Positions 7,690-14,609 of a stretch of DNA of 42,859 nt are shown one piece after another (position 1 is the first letter of the stretch; the number at the start of each line of letters is the position of its first letter). The stretch is taken from positions 1-42,859 of IMG/VR virus record IMGVR_UViG_3300047443_000290; one strand, given 5' to 3'. A program made the position numbers and the translations under genes. Origin of the DNA: a virus. The notes below the pieces were generated by a model that worked only from the letters and a program-made list of their open reading frames with translations, did not search any database and had not been told where the DNA came from.

Positions 7690-7770
7690 GGATGTCTTTT
7701 GGATGTCAAAGTTTGGCCATTATGGATGAATCCGCTTGGATGTCAAATAGATTCTTTGAAGGATGTCAAA
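7690..7770. promoter_or_regulatory. Operator field of repeated GGATGTCAAA sites between the divergent repressor genes
   Basis: Exact copies of GGATGTCAAA lie at 7701-7710, 7738-7747 and 7761-7770, a variant GGATGTCTTT at 7690-7699, and a palindromic half-match GGATGAATCC at 7724-7733. The last copy is followed by CATCC (7774-7778), giving an inverted pair GGATG/CATCC. Read on the minus strand each site is TTTGACATCC, so the site at 7738-7747 contains the -35 box of the antirepressor promoter, and the site at 7761-7770 lies in the spacer of the plus-strand promoter. These are the likely targets of the Arc-like and Mnt-like proteins. Confidence 0.75.
7719..7746 (-). promoter_or_regulatory. Pant-like promoter of the Arc-like/BRO-N/Rha operon
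   Basis: On the minus strand a perfect -35 box TTGACA (7746-7741) is followed after 16 bases by CATAAT (7724-7719). Transcription would start near 7712, with two operator copies lying in the short leader before the Arc-like ATG. Confidence 0.75.
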
Positions 7771-7784
7771 AAGCATCCCATAAT
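7756..7784 (+). promoter_or_regulatory. Promoter of the Mnt-like gene, predicted leaderless transcript
   Basis: TTGAAG (7756-7761) and CATAAT (7779-7784) are separated by exactly 17 bases. The expected start of transcription (about 7790-7791) coincides with the ATG at 7791, and no Shine-Dalgarno sequence precedes it, so the mRNA is predicted to be leaderless, as for lambda cI from PRM. Confidence 0.65.
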
Positions 7785-7790
7785 CGCGGC

Positions 7791-8177
7791 ATGTCCGACC
7801 AACAACCACAGCGAACCTCGTATCCTCTTCGAATGCCTGACCAGCTGCGTGCCCAACTGGAGGCGCGCGCGAAGGCCTCGGGCCGGTCGTTGCATGCTGA
7901 GATCGTGGCTCGTCTTGAACAAAGTCTTGAGGCTGATATTCAGGCCTTCATCCACGGCACCAGTCTTTCGCAGCCTCACCTGCTTCAGCAGGTTGTCGAA
8001 TACCAGCGAGCCGTGACCGCGCTGCTCCTCACCTTGGAAGAGGGTGTCGAGATACTGGAGGAAGAGCTGCCGGTCGAGAAGCGCGACCAGCATCCGCTCC
8101 ATCATTTCCTTCACAACGCAGAGAACCTGGTCCACGACGTGAAGCGCGACCTGAAAAAATACGGCAGCAGCAAATGA
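7791..8177 (+). CDS. Mnt-like ribbon-helix-helix repressor with C-terminal coiled coil
   Basis: The 128-residue protein starts with an Arc/Mnt ribbon-helix-helix domain (RTSYPLRMPDQLRAQLEARAKASGRSLHAEIVARLEQSLE, residues 8-47). About 80 helical residues follow, including VVEYQRAVTALLLTLEEGVEILEEEL, likely an oligomerisation coiled coil as in Mnt (82 residues). It faces the Arc-like gene across shared operators, exactly as mnt faces arc-ant in P22 immI, and so probably keeps the antirepressor silent in the lysogen. I start at 7791 because the conserved domain begins there and the promoter fits; a longer upstream frame would cross the operators. Confidence 0.85.
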   Translation: MSDQQPQRTSYPLRMPDQLRAQLEARAKASGRSLHAEIVARLEQSLEADIQAFIHGTSLSQPHLLQQVVEYQRAVTALLLTLEEGVEILEEELPVEKRDQHPLHHFLHNAENLVHDVKRDLKKYGSSK

Positions 8178-8299
8178 GCGATCACATGAAGTTCATCCTG
8201 ATCAAGTTCGGCGTTCTTTGCGTCGGCGCCGTCATCTACGGTTTCATCAGTGCTCGGCGGAAACGGCTTCAACGCCGCCGCTCCGGATCAGAGGATTAG
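8174..8299 (+). CDS. 41-residue single-span membrane protein coupled to the Mnt-like gene
   Basis: The frame begins ATGAGCGATCACATG with its ATG overlapping the Mnt-like stop (ATGA). It encodes a single hydrophobic segment (FILIKFGVLCVGAVIYGFIS, residues 7-26) followed by a strongly basic tail (ARRKRLQRRRSGSED), which predicts an inner-membrane protein with a cytoplasmic C-terminus. Its last 53 bases overlap the 3' end of the opposing ejection-protein gene. In P22 the superinfection-exclusion gene sieA lies in the same immI region, so a lysogen-expressed exclusion role is an attractive but unproven guess. Confidence 0.65.
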   Translation: MSDHMKFILIKFGVLCVGAVIYGFISARRKRLQRRRSGSED

Positions 8300-9725
8300 A
8301 AAATCCACTTTCCAGCGCTGGCGCGGCGCCTCCAGCGATGCTTGCCGCTGGGCCGTGGACCATTCGCGCTACCATCGACTTGAATAGTGCACTTCGGTCT
8401 GCTAGGAACGCAGCCATGCCAACCGGATTTTTCGCCAGCGAAGCCAGTCCTGTTGGGTTTTTGTTCAAGTCCATCAGCGCGCGACGTTCGGACACCTTGA
8501 GCGTCCGGATCAATTTCGCCTCTTCGGCATTCAGGCCAGCCACTTCTGGCACCGCATTTGAAATCTCCTCCTTTAAGCCGCGCGCCAGGCCTTTCTGCGC
8601 CTCCGTCTCTGCGCCGCCCATCTGGCCGTACTTCTTCGACAGAGTTCGGTAGGTGCCCTGTTTCAGCTCTTGCGCGGCCTGGACGGGCAGATCGGCACCC
8701 GGGTAAAGCGGATGCGCCAGGAAGTCGTCGCCAACGCGATCGATAGCGGCCAAGTCTGCCGTCGGACTGACCTGGTTGCCGAAGGCAGTCTTTACGTCCG
8801 CCAGGCGCTGCAACACGCTTGACTTCGGAATGGTCGCCGTCGAGTTCGCGATCTTGTCCGCCACCTCGGTGTTCAGGTCGTCGATCAGGCCGCGCAGTTT
8901 CTCGACGCCTGCTTTGGTCGGGTTGATGCCGTAGTCGAGCAACGTCTTGACGGCGACGGCTGCATCTCCGTTGGCCAACTGCTTGAGCGTTGGCTTGATC
9001 GCGGACTGCATCAAGCTTTCCGCTCCGTTTCGGGCAAGCTGCTCCAGTTTGTTGCCAACGGCGCCACTAGCCTTCAGTGCCCCCGGCAGCACACCGCCCA
9101 CCACCGCGCCGACTCCCGTGTCCTCAGGGTTGATCATTGCCGTCGACGCCGCGCCGGTAGCCGCACCGCCAGTTGCGCGCATCGCGATGTCGGCTAGCCG
9201 CGATGCCGAGCCGCCTGTACGCATGCCGCCGGTGGCGATAGAGTTCGCCAGCGTCTGCAACGTCGGTCCGGCGGCCGGCGCTGCGGCGCGTAGGCCGTTT
9301 GCCAGCGCGCCGCCGACTCCGGCCGTGCCCGCTACCTCGCCGCCCAGTTTGCCGGTCTTGTACGCCAACGAATCAGGGTCCGAGCCCACGAGATAGGTCA
9401 GCCCGGAATCGATGTCGGCGCGCCGCTTCCGGTTTGAGTCGAGCGACAGTCCCTTGCCGTCCATCGCGTCGCTGATCATGTCGACCGGGGCCAAGATCGT
9501 GGCGCCGATGGAGCCCGCGCCGCGCACGGCGCCTGCGGCCAGGTTGACGGCGCCTTTCTTGATGCTGCCGAGCACGCCCGATTGTTCCGCTGGCTGCGCG
9601 GGCGCCGCGGCCGGGGGCTCGGCCGGCAGCGACTGGATGTATGCCGCCAGCTTGCGCGCGCCCTCGGCGTCGCCTGCCTTATCGGCGTTGCGCAGGGCGT
9701 TGTACAGCTCGTCGCGAGTCGGCAT
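8247..9725 (-). CDS. P22 gp16-like ejection (internal virion) protein
   Basis: This 492-residue protein starts MPTRDELYNALRNADKAGDAEGARKLAAYIQSL, a charged helical motif that also opens many podoviral internal virion proteins. It continues with Gly/Ala-rich stretches (VNLAAGAVRGAGSIGATILAP, GGALANGLRAAAPAAGP) that could insert in membranes. It is the third of three consecutive genes in the order and sizes of P22 gp7, gp20 and gp16, whose products leave the virion with the DNA and form the envelope-spanning conduit. GGAGG lies before the ATG, and TAATG couples it to the upstream gene. Confidence 0.75.
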   Translation of the reverse strand: MPTRDELYNALRNADKAGDAEGARKLAAYIQSLPAEPPAAAPAQPAEQSGVLGSIKKGAVNLAAGAVRGAGSIGATILAPVDMISDAMDGKGLSLDSNRKRRADIDSGLTYLVGSDPDSLAYKTGKLGGEVAGTAGVGGALANGLRAAAPAAGPTLQTLANSIATGGMRTGGSASRLADIAMRATGGAATGAASTAMINPEDTGVGAVVGGVLPGALKASGAVGNKLEQLARNGAESLMQSAIKPTLKQLANGDAAVAVKTLLDYGINPTKAGVEKLRGLIDDLNTEVADKIANSTATIPKSSVLQRLADVKTAFGNQVSPTADLAAIDRVGDDFLAHPLYPGADLPVQAAQELKQGTYRTLSKKYGQMGGAETEAQKGLARGLKEEISNAVPEVAGLNAEEAKLIRTLKVSERRALMDLNKNPTGLASLAKNPVGMAAFLADRSALFKSMVARMVHGPAASIAGGAAPALESGFSNPLIRSGGVEAVSAEH

Positions 9726-11032
9726 TACTTTCCTCCGTGTTTTTTCAGCAGCGCCGCGATGTCAGCCGGCACGGCGCCAGCAGCGGCCGGCGCGGCGGCG
9801 GGCGCCGGCGCGGCACCTTGATTGATGTCCGCGTACTTGCCCTGCAACTTCTCTAACGTGTCCAGCGCGGCAAGGCGGCGCGAGGCCGGAAGGTTGCGAT
9901 TGGCGACGTCGCCGGCCATTTGCTTGTACAGCAACACGTCCTTGTCCGACTGCGGGCCCTGCATACGTGGCACGTTTGACGTCATCCAGCCGGCGATGGT
10001 GTCGAGCTGGGCTGCAGCGTCTGCGCCTTCGGTCGACTTGCCGAAGAACGCAGCGGCGTTGTCCAACATCGCGCCTGCGCCGCTTGCCGTCGCCTTCGGG
10101 ATCAGCTCGCGCGCGGAGGCAATCCCGGCCTTGAGCTGGTCGTTCAGCTTGCGCGCGGCTACGGCATTCTCTCCGGGCACACGGGTGCCGTCGGCGAACG
10201 TGGCCGGCACAGCAGTTTTCGTGCCCTTGTTCACGAGCAGCACGCCCTGATTCGGGTCGGTGACGACTTGTGTCTGCTGGCCCTCTCGGGTGAGCTGTGC
10301 CATCTCGCGGGCGCGTGCGTCGGTCATATCCTGCCCGCGGCGCGTGGCCGCTACGCTGGCGACGCTGTCCGGCGACTGCGTGTTCTTCACGCTGTTGAGC
10401 ACCTTCGTGGCGCCCGTTACCGGGTCGACGCTGATCGTGTCGGTCGTGCCGCCCAGGTTGCGCGTGCTGGTTGTCGGCAGTTGGTCCTTGGCAGAGAGCG
10501 CGGTACGGTATGCCTGATCCGCCAGCCCCTGGATTTTGCTGGGGTCGCTGCGAACCTGTTGTCGCCACGCCTCGAGCTGTTCCGGCTTGTACAGGCCAGG
10601 CTGGCTGCCGAGGTAGTCGATAGCGGCAAGTGCGTTGTCGAGAGTCGGGTTGGCACGCACGAAACCGAAGGCCTGCCCAGCGACGTCGAGCGCCTTGTGA
10701 GCCGCCTCTACCTGCTTGGCATGCGTCTCGGCCTGCGTTTTGCCAATGTCGGCCTGCTTGGCGTCCGCATCCAGTTTCGCTCGCTGGTATGCGACGGCGC
10801 GAGAACCGTAACCGGCTTTCGCCAGCGCGGAGCTGACGTCTTGGGAGTTCGTCAGCGCGTCGGCCTGCACCTTGTCGGCAGCAAGGTCGCGCGTTTTCTC
10901 CCCGTACATGAGGTCGGCCAGCCGGCTCTGGTTCTGCGCCTGCTGGATCTGCTGGGCCTGCATGTATTGTTCGAGCGGGTTGGCCACCTGGACGGGCTTG
11001 ATGCCGAGGGCGATGCTGGAGTCGATTCCCAT
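9725..11032 (-). CDS. P22 gp20-like ejection protein
   Basis: The 435-residue product is rich in Gln, Ala and charged residues (EQYMQAQQIQQAQNQSRLADLMYGEK) with long predicted helices in residues 20-160. The middle is soluble and mixed, and the tail is Ala/Pro-rich (APAPAAAPAAAGAVP) and ends in KKHGGK. Length and place between the gp7-like and gp16-like genes match P22 gp20 (471 residues). The stop overlaps the next ATG by one base (TAATG), and AAGGA precedes its own ATG by seven bases. Function as a DNA-ejection protein is inferred from order and composition. Confidence 0.72.
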   Translation of the reverse strand: MGIDSSIALGIKPVQVANPLEQYMQAQQIQQAQNQSRLADLMYGEKTRDLAADKVQADALTNSQDVSSALAKAGYGSRAVAYQRAKLDADAKQADIGKTQAETHAKQVEAAHKALDVAGQAFGFVRANPTLDNALAAIDYLGSQPGLYKPEQLEAWRQQVRSDPSKIQGLADQAYRTALSAKDQLPTTSTRNLGGTTDTISVDPVTGATKVLNSVKNTQSPDSVASVAATRRGQDMTDARAREMAQLTREGQQTQVVTDPNQGVLLVNKGTKTAVPATFADGTRVPGENAVAARKLNDQLKAGIASARELIPKATASGAGAMLDNAAAFFGKSTEGADAAAQLDTIAGWMTSNVPRMQGPQSDKDVLLYKQMAGDVANRNLPASRRLAALDTLEKLQGKYADINQGAAPAPAAAPAAAGAVPADIAALLKKHGGK

Positions 11033-11045
11033 GTGGTTTCCTTGG

Positions 11046-11771
11046 TCAGTTGCCGAAGCCGTTGAAGTTAGCCAGATCGCTCAGGCTTCCGTATTGCTCG
11101 CCCTGGAATTGCGTGCTCGTGTTGTTGCGCGAGAGCGCGGACAGCAAGTTCTGGTTCTGGTTGTAGTTCATGTACTGGCTGATGCCGTTGCCGATTGCGT
11201 TCGCACCGCCGACGTAGCCGGACGCCCGCGCGTTTCCGACGCCCATCAGGTTCTGGCTGATGTTGTTCGAGGCGTTCGCGCCGGCGCCGGCGATCGTGCT
11301 GTACGCGTTCTGGCCGGCCTGGCCGATCTGGTTGGTGGCGGTTTGCCCGAGGCCTGCGAGCGACGCGAGGCGGTTCCAGGAGGCGCCGTACTCGTTCGAT
11401 GCAGTGTCCTGGTTGAAGCGTGCGAGTGCCTTCAGGGTCGCGCCCGAATAGAGGCCGCTTCGCCCCGACATCGCGCGCTGAATGCCCTTTTCGCCCTCGC
11501 TTACCCGGAACTGGTAACCCGGATCGGTCGGGAGGTTGACGCCTGACGCAAGTTTCGCCAGTGCGGTTTTTCCAGCGTCGAGCCAGGGCTGCTGGTCCGC
11601 GCGCTGCTGCGCCAGCTGATCCAGTTGATCCTGACGGGTTTGCTCATACTCCCGGCGCGACTCGTTGGTCGCGTTGTTTGCGGCGTCCTCCTGCTTGCTT
11701 GCCGCCTTGTTCGATGCGACCGCGCCAATGACCGCGCCACCTACTATTGCTAATGGGACTGCTGCTGGCAT
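11046..11771 (-). CDS. P22 gp7-like ejection protein
   Basis: This 241-residue protein has an N-terminal hydrophobic segment (VPLAIVGGAVIGAVAS, residues 5-20), a helical charged part (RREYEQTRQDQLDQLAQQRADQQPWLDAG) and a Gly/Asn/Gln-rich C-terminal half (GANASNNISQNLMGVGNARASGYVGGANAIGN). P22 gp7 is similar in size (229) and also starts with a hydrophobic, cleavable region. Start at ATG 11771 is supported by AGGAG five to six bases upstream; the start overlaps the preceding gene end by 22 bases. It is the first of the ejection trio. Confidence 0.75.
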   Translation of the reverse strand: MPAAVPLAIVGGAVIGAVASNKAASKQEDAANNATNESRREYEQTRQDQLDQLAQQRADQQPWLDAGKTALAKLASGVNLPTDPGYQFRVSEGEKGIQRAMSGRSGLYSGATLKALARFNQDTASNEYGASWNRLASLAGLGQTATNQIGQAGQNAYSTIAGAGANASNNISQNLMGVGNARASGYVGGANAIGNGISQYMNYNQNQNLLSALSRNNTSTQFQGEQYGSLSDLANFNGFGN

Positions 11772-12223
11772 AGCCACTCCTGTTTGGTTATCCCGAGCAT
11801 GATCTGGTCGACCAGCTCGCCGTTGCGCAAGTAGCTTGCGCGGTTGATTCCTTCCTGCTGCATGCCGCCGGCCTGTGCGAAGCGAAGCGCCAGGCGGTTG
11901 TACGCAGGGACCGAGGTGACCAGCTTTCGGCAACTGGTCTCGTTGAATGCCCAGCCGGCCAGCAGCTGCGCCGCGCGCGCCGCGCGACGTCCCCAGCATG
12001 CAGGGAGCAGGCAGGTATGCATTTCGAAGCACACCTCGCCGCGGGCGTGCACGAGGAACACGCCCAGCGGTTCCCCGTCCGTCACCAACATCCAGTAAAA
12101 CGCCTCGTGGTCGACGGGCTCGTATTCGTCCGTCGTCCCGTCCTCGTGGATGTGGGGCCAGATTGCCGGGCTTTTCATGATGGCGGCCACCAGCGCCATG
12201 TCGTGGGTGCGCTCGATCTTCAT
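11750..12223 (-). CDS. P22 gp14-like protein with GNAT (acetyltransferase-like) fold
   Basis: The 157-residue sequence reads as a GNAT fold: MKIERTHDMALVAAIM, a strand-rich part (EAFYWMLVTDGEPLGVFLVHARGEVCFEMHTCLLP), then LAGWAFNETSCRKLVTSVPAYNRLALRFAQAGGMQQEG, the usual GNAT end motif. Phage proteins of this kind (DUF2824, P22 gp14) sit just before the gp7-type ejection gene and affect head maturation. The classical acetyl-CoA loop (Q/R-x-x-G-x-G/A) is not evident, only CWGRRAARAA, so catalysis is uncertain. It overlaps its upstream neighbour by four bases. Confidence 0.7.
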   Translation of the reverse strand: MKIERTHDMALVAAIMKSPAIWPHIHEDGTTDEYEPVDHEAFYWMLVTDGEPLGVFLVHARGEVCFEMHTCLLPACWGRRAARAAQLLAGWAFNETSCRKLVTSVPAYNRLALRFAQAGGMQQEGINRASYLRNGELVDQIMLGITKQEWLCQQQSH

Positions 12224-13158
12224 TGCAAGTCCGGTTGAAAGAAAACACCCGTGTTCTCGCGGTCGTAGCCCTCGGCCTTGTCCAGCGCCAGCGCGGCGCG
12301 GCGTTCCAGGTCTTGGCGTTCGGCCAGCGGCAGGCCAGCCGTCGGGGCCATACGATGCGCGAGCCCGAGGATCAGCGCCTCACCCCATTCGATTGCGAAG
12401 TCGGGCGTATCGCTTCCGGTGTTGAAGTCTTCGATGCGGCGCTCGTACCAGAAGCACAGCACGTCGGTGGCGTTGTCCGGCGCGGGCCAGATCGACAGCA
12501 CCCCGTTGCCAAGCTGCGGATCGTAGAAGGCCTGGACGATCTTGCCGCGTGCGCCCTTATTGGCCTGCTGGGCGTATTCGGTGCGCGAGATCATCGCGAC
12601 CGGAGTGTCCTGCAGCGCGGAAGAGCGCCAGTAGGCGCCGTCTGGATCGATGCGCTGTGGACGGGTGATCTTGGTGGTGTACGTGAAGACCTGGGCGCCC
12701 GCGACGGCCGCGCCCGGCAGCGCCGTGGTGAGCGTCGTCGATGCGCCTGGCGCGCCATTGATCGTCGTCCAGAACAGAGTGCCGTCGGCCAGCAGCACAC
12801 CGATGTTGTCACCAGCCGTCATACCGGTGAAGGTGGTGAGCTGCACAGCGCCGACGCCGGCCGCCGCGCCGCTGGCCAGGGTCGTGCGCACGTAGCTGGC
12901 GGTGCAGTGCGTGCCACCGGTGCCCAGCACGTACCGGCAGATGCCCGACTGGAGGAACAGGGTGGCCAGCTGCATCGCCCATAGCTTCGCGCCATCGGCC
13001 ATCAGGGCCTTCACCCAGGAGTTCAGCCGCAGCGCGTACTGGGCCAGCGTGTCCGGGTTCAGCGTGTCGCCCAAGGCGATGTCGCCGACCTCCAGTGCGG
13101 CGGCGTTGATGATGTCGTCGCGCGAGAGGCTGAAGGTGTTCGTTCCGCTCGTGGTCAT
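12220..13158 (-). CDS. P22 gp4-like head-completion / tail adaptor protein
   Basis: The 312-residue protein starts with SLSRDDIINAAALEVGDIALGDTLNPDTLAQYALRLNSWVKALMADGAKLWA, a helical pattern characteristic of podoviral adaptors that dock on the portal (P22 gp4 family). The C-terminal FAIEWGEALILGLAHRMAPTAGLPLAERQDLERRAALALDKAEGYDRE is also typical. A beta-rich insertion (about residues 75-165, VRTTLASGAAAGVGAVQLTTF) makes it nearly twice as long as P22 gp4 (166). Adaptors of this longer type are known in other podoviruses. ATGA overlaps link it to both neighbours. Confidence 0.7.
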   Translation of the reverse strand: MTTSGTNTFSLSRDDIINAAALEVGDIALGDTLNPDTLAQYALRLNSWVKALMADGAKLWAMQLATLFLQSGICRYVLGTGGTHCTASYVRTTLASGAAAGVGAVQLTTFTGMTAGDNIGVLLADGTLFWTTINGAPGASTTLTTALPGAAVAGAQVFTYTTKITRPQRIDPDGAYWRSSALQDTPVAMISRTEYAQQANKGARGKIVQAFYDPQLGNGVLSIWPAPDNATDVLCFWYERRIEDFNTGSDTPDFAIEWGEALILGLAHRMAPTAGLPLAERQDLERRAALALDKAEGYDRENTGVFFQPDLQ

Positions 13159-13400
13159 AGGTCGTCCGCCGTGATTTCGTTGGGCCCGACGAAGCGCGGC
13201 TCAGCGCCTGGCCGGGCATTCTTGACGTGGTTGCGTTCCGGGCGGGCCTTCACGAAGTCCTGCGGGTGCCGCGGCTCCCAGTCCCTCGAACAGACCATCG
13301 CACCGTCCCAGCGCTTGCGCAGCTGCGACAACTTGAACTTGAAGCCGCAGCAGTCGCAGATGGCGTTCGAATCGCCCAGGATGAACGTGTCGGCCGCCAT
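13155..13400 (-). CDS. Small zinc-ribbon-like phage protein
   Basis: The 81-residue product has the Cys pattern ICDCCGFKFK (Cys14-x-Cys16-Cys17) and a later MVCSRDWEPRHPQDFVKARPERN. The pattern of paired Cys, Trp and a DWEPRHPQDF tail is common in small podoviral genes near the adaptor and suggests a structural zinc site. I chose the internal ATG at 13400 rather than the longer frame to 13589 because the longer frame lies in the preceding gene. Role unknown; head-tail assembly is suggested by position. Confidence 0.68.
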   Translation of the reverse strand: MAADTFILGDSNAICDCCGFKFKLSQLRKRWDGAMVCSRDWEPRHPQDFVKARPERNHVKNARPGAEPRFVGPNEITADDL

Positions 13401-13402
13401 GG

Positions 13403-13783
13403 TCAGCTCTTCTTCATGTGCAGCACGATCGAGTAGGTATCGTTCGCGCTCGCGCCGATGGTGGTGAACAGGATGTCTCCGGTCACGCCCGCGCCGCCAT
13501 TGTTGATGAGGCCGCCGGCGTTCGTGAAGTCGAAGCGCTGCTGGCCCTGGCCCAGCACCAGTGCCGGGACATCGGTGGTCGCATCCCACAGGATTGCGAC
13601 CTGCATGCCGAAGATGTCGTATTCAACTTGCGTGATCTTGACCGAGCTCGGCGCGCCGACCAGCGTCGAGACGTCGACCTTCAGCACGGCCGCTTCGCCC
13701 GTGCCGTCGGAAATGTTCGTGAACTTCATGACCGCGTTGCGCTCGCCGTCCACGAGAATCTGGCTGGTTACTGCGTCTGCCAT
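13403..13783 (-). CDS. Virion-associated protein of unknown function
   Basis: The 126-residue protein is beta-rich (SQILVDGERNAVMKFTNISDGTG, VKITQVEYDIFGMQVAILWDATTDVPALVLGQGQ, GDILFTTIGASANDTYSIVLHMKK), without cysteines or a signal peptide. It resembles small capsid-surface or head-tail joining proteins that follow coat genes in podoviruses, but I cannot name the family. GGAGG lies five bases before the ATG. Confidence 0.65.
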   Translation of the reverse strand: MADAVTSQILVDGERNAVMKFTNISDGTGEAAVLKVDVSTLVGAPSSVKITQVEYDIFGMQVAILWDATTDVPALVLGQGQQRFDFTNAGGLINNGGAGVTGDILFTTIGASANDTYSIVLHMKKS

Positions 13784-13801
13784 GATGGCCTCCAGGTGGA
13801 A

Positions 13802-13815
13802 GGGGCCGAAGCCCC
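13802..13815 (-). other. Tetraloop hairpin after the lectin-like gene
   Basis: GGGGC (13802-13806) pairs with GCCCC (13811-13815). On the minus strand the loop reads TTCG closed by C-G, the very stable UUCG tetraloop. Only TTCC follows, so it is a weak terminator at best and more likely an mRNA end-stabilising or processing structure. Confidence 0.5.
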
Positions 13816-13821
13816 GGTTGA

Positions 13822-14532
13822 TCAGCGTTCGGCGGAAGCGAACATGTAGTCGACGGTCATGTTCTTGGCGAGAGCCTCGCCGTTCATGATCCCAAACGAC
13901 GCCGTCAGGGTGGTGTCGGGCAGGTAGGCAGCGCTGGCGTTCAGGGTGCCGATCTGCTGGTCGTTGACGAAATACGCGATCTCACCCTTGCCGTCGTACG
14001 CCCAGGCCACCGTGACGAAAGTGTCGTTGGCGAGCGTGGCGATCGCCGCGGCGCGGGTCTGGCCCGTCGTGGCGTTCTTCTGGCACTGCACGTCCAGCGT
14101 CGCGACGCCGTCGTCCTTGCTGAAGAACACGCCGTCTGTGACGCCGGCGCCGGCGGTCGCGCCCATCAGGGTCGTGTCCGTCACACACAGGCCGATGACC
14201 AGGTCGGATTGCGTCGCGTCCGAGACCTTGAACCGGGCCTTGAAGAAAGCGCGCTTGCCGGCCGTCAGGAGGAACGATTCGCCGACCTTCTGCAGCTGGA
14301 TGCTGTCGTTGTCGGCGGCCGAGTTCGTCAGCACCAGCACGCCGCCGTCGAGGTTGGCGAGAGCGGCCGTGCCGGTACCGATCACGGTCACGGCCCAGGC
14401 CGCGGCGATGTAGCCGTCGAAGTCGTCGAAATAGGTGTGCCATTCGGTCGGATCGGGCAGCCCGAAGTTGCCGAGCGGCGCTGCCTTCGGCACTGTGCTG
14501 ATGCCGTTGGTGAAGCGGGAAGGGGTGGGCAT
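13822..14532 (-). CDS. Concanavalin-like (jelly-roll) virion protein
   Basis: The 236-residue protein is almost all beta strands: DDFDGYIAAAWAVTVIGTGTAALANLDGGVLVLTNSAADNDSIQLQK, FKARFKVSDATQSDLVIGLCV, FVTVAWAYDGKGEIAYFVNDQQIGTLNASAAYLP. The order of a DDFDG start, SIQLQK strand and WAYDGKGE/FVNDQQIG hairpin fits a lectin-like jelly roll. It follows the coat gene beyond a terminator, so a capsid decoration or head-fibre role is likely but inferred. AGGAG lies upstream of the ATG. Confidence 0.65.
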   Translation of the reverse strand: MPTPSRFTNGISTVPKAAPLGNFGLPDPTEWHTYFDDFDGYIAAAWAVTVIGTGTAALANLDGGVLVLTNSAADNDSIQLQKVGESFLLTAGKRAFFKARFKVSDATQSDLVIGLCVTDTTLMGATAGAGVTDGVFFSKDDGVATLDVQCQKNATTGQTRAAAIATLANDTFVTVAWAYDGKGEIAYFVNDQQIGTLNASAAYLPDTTLTASFGIMNGEALAKNMTVDYMFASAER

Positions 14533-14553
14533 GTGTTTCTCCTAGCGTTCCAT

Positions 14554-14583
14554 GAAAAAGAACGCCCCCGACATGCGGGGGCG
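14554..14583 (-). terminator. Intrinsic terminator downstream of the coat gene
   Basis: CGCCCCC (14563-14569) pairs with GGGGGCG (14577-14583) over a 7-base loop. On the minus strand TTCTTTTTC follows. It should concentrate transcripts of the coat region relative to the genes beyond. Confidence 0.82.
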
Positions 14584-14609
14584 CCAGGTGTTACTGCAGC
14601 GGCCAGTGC

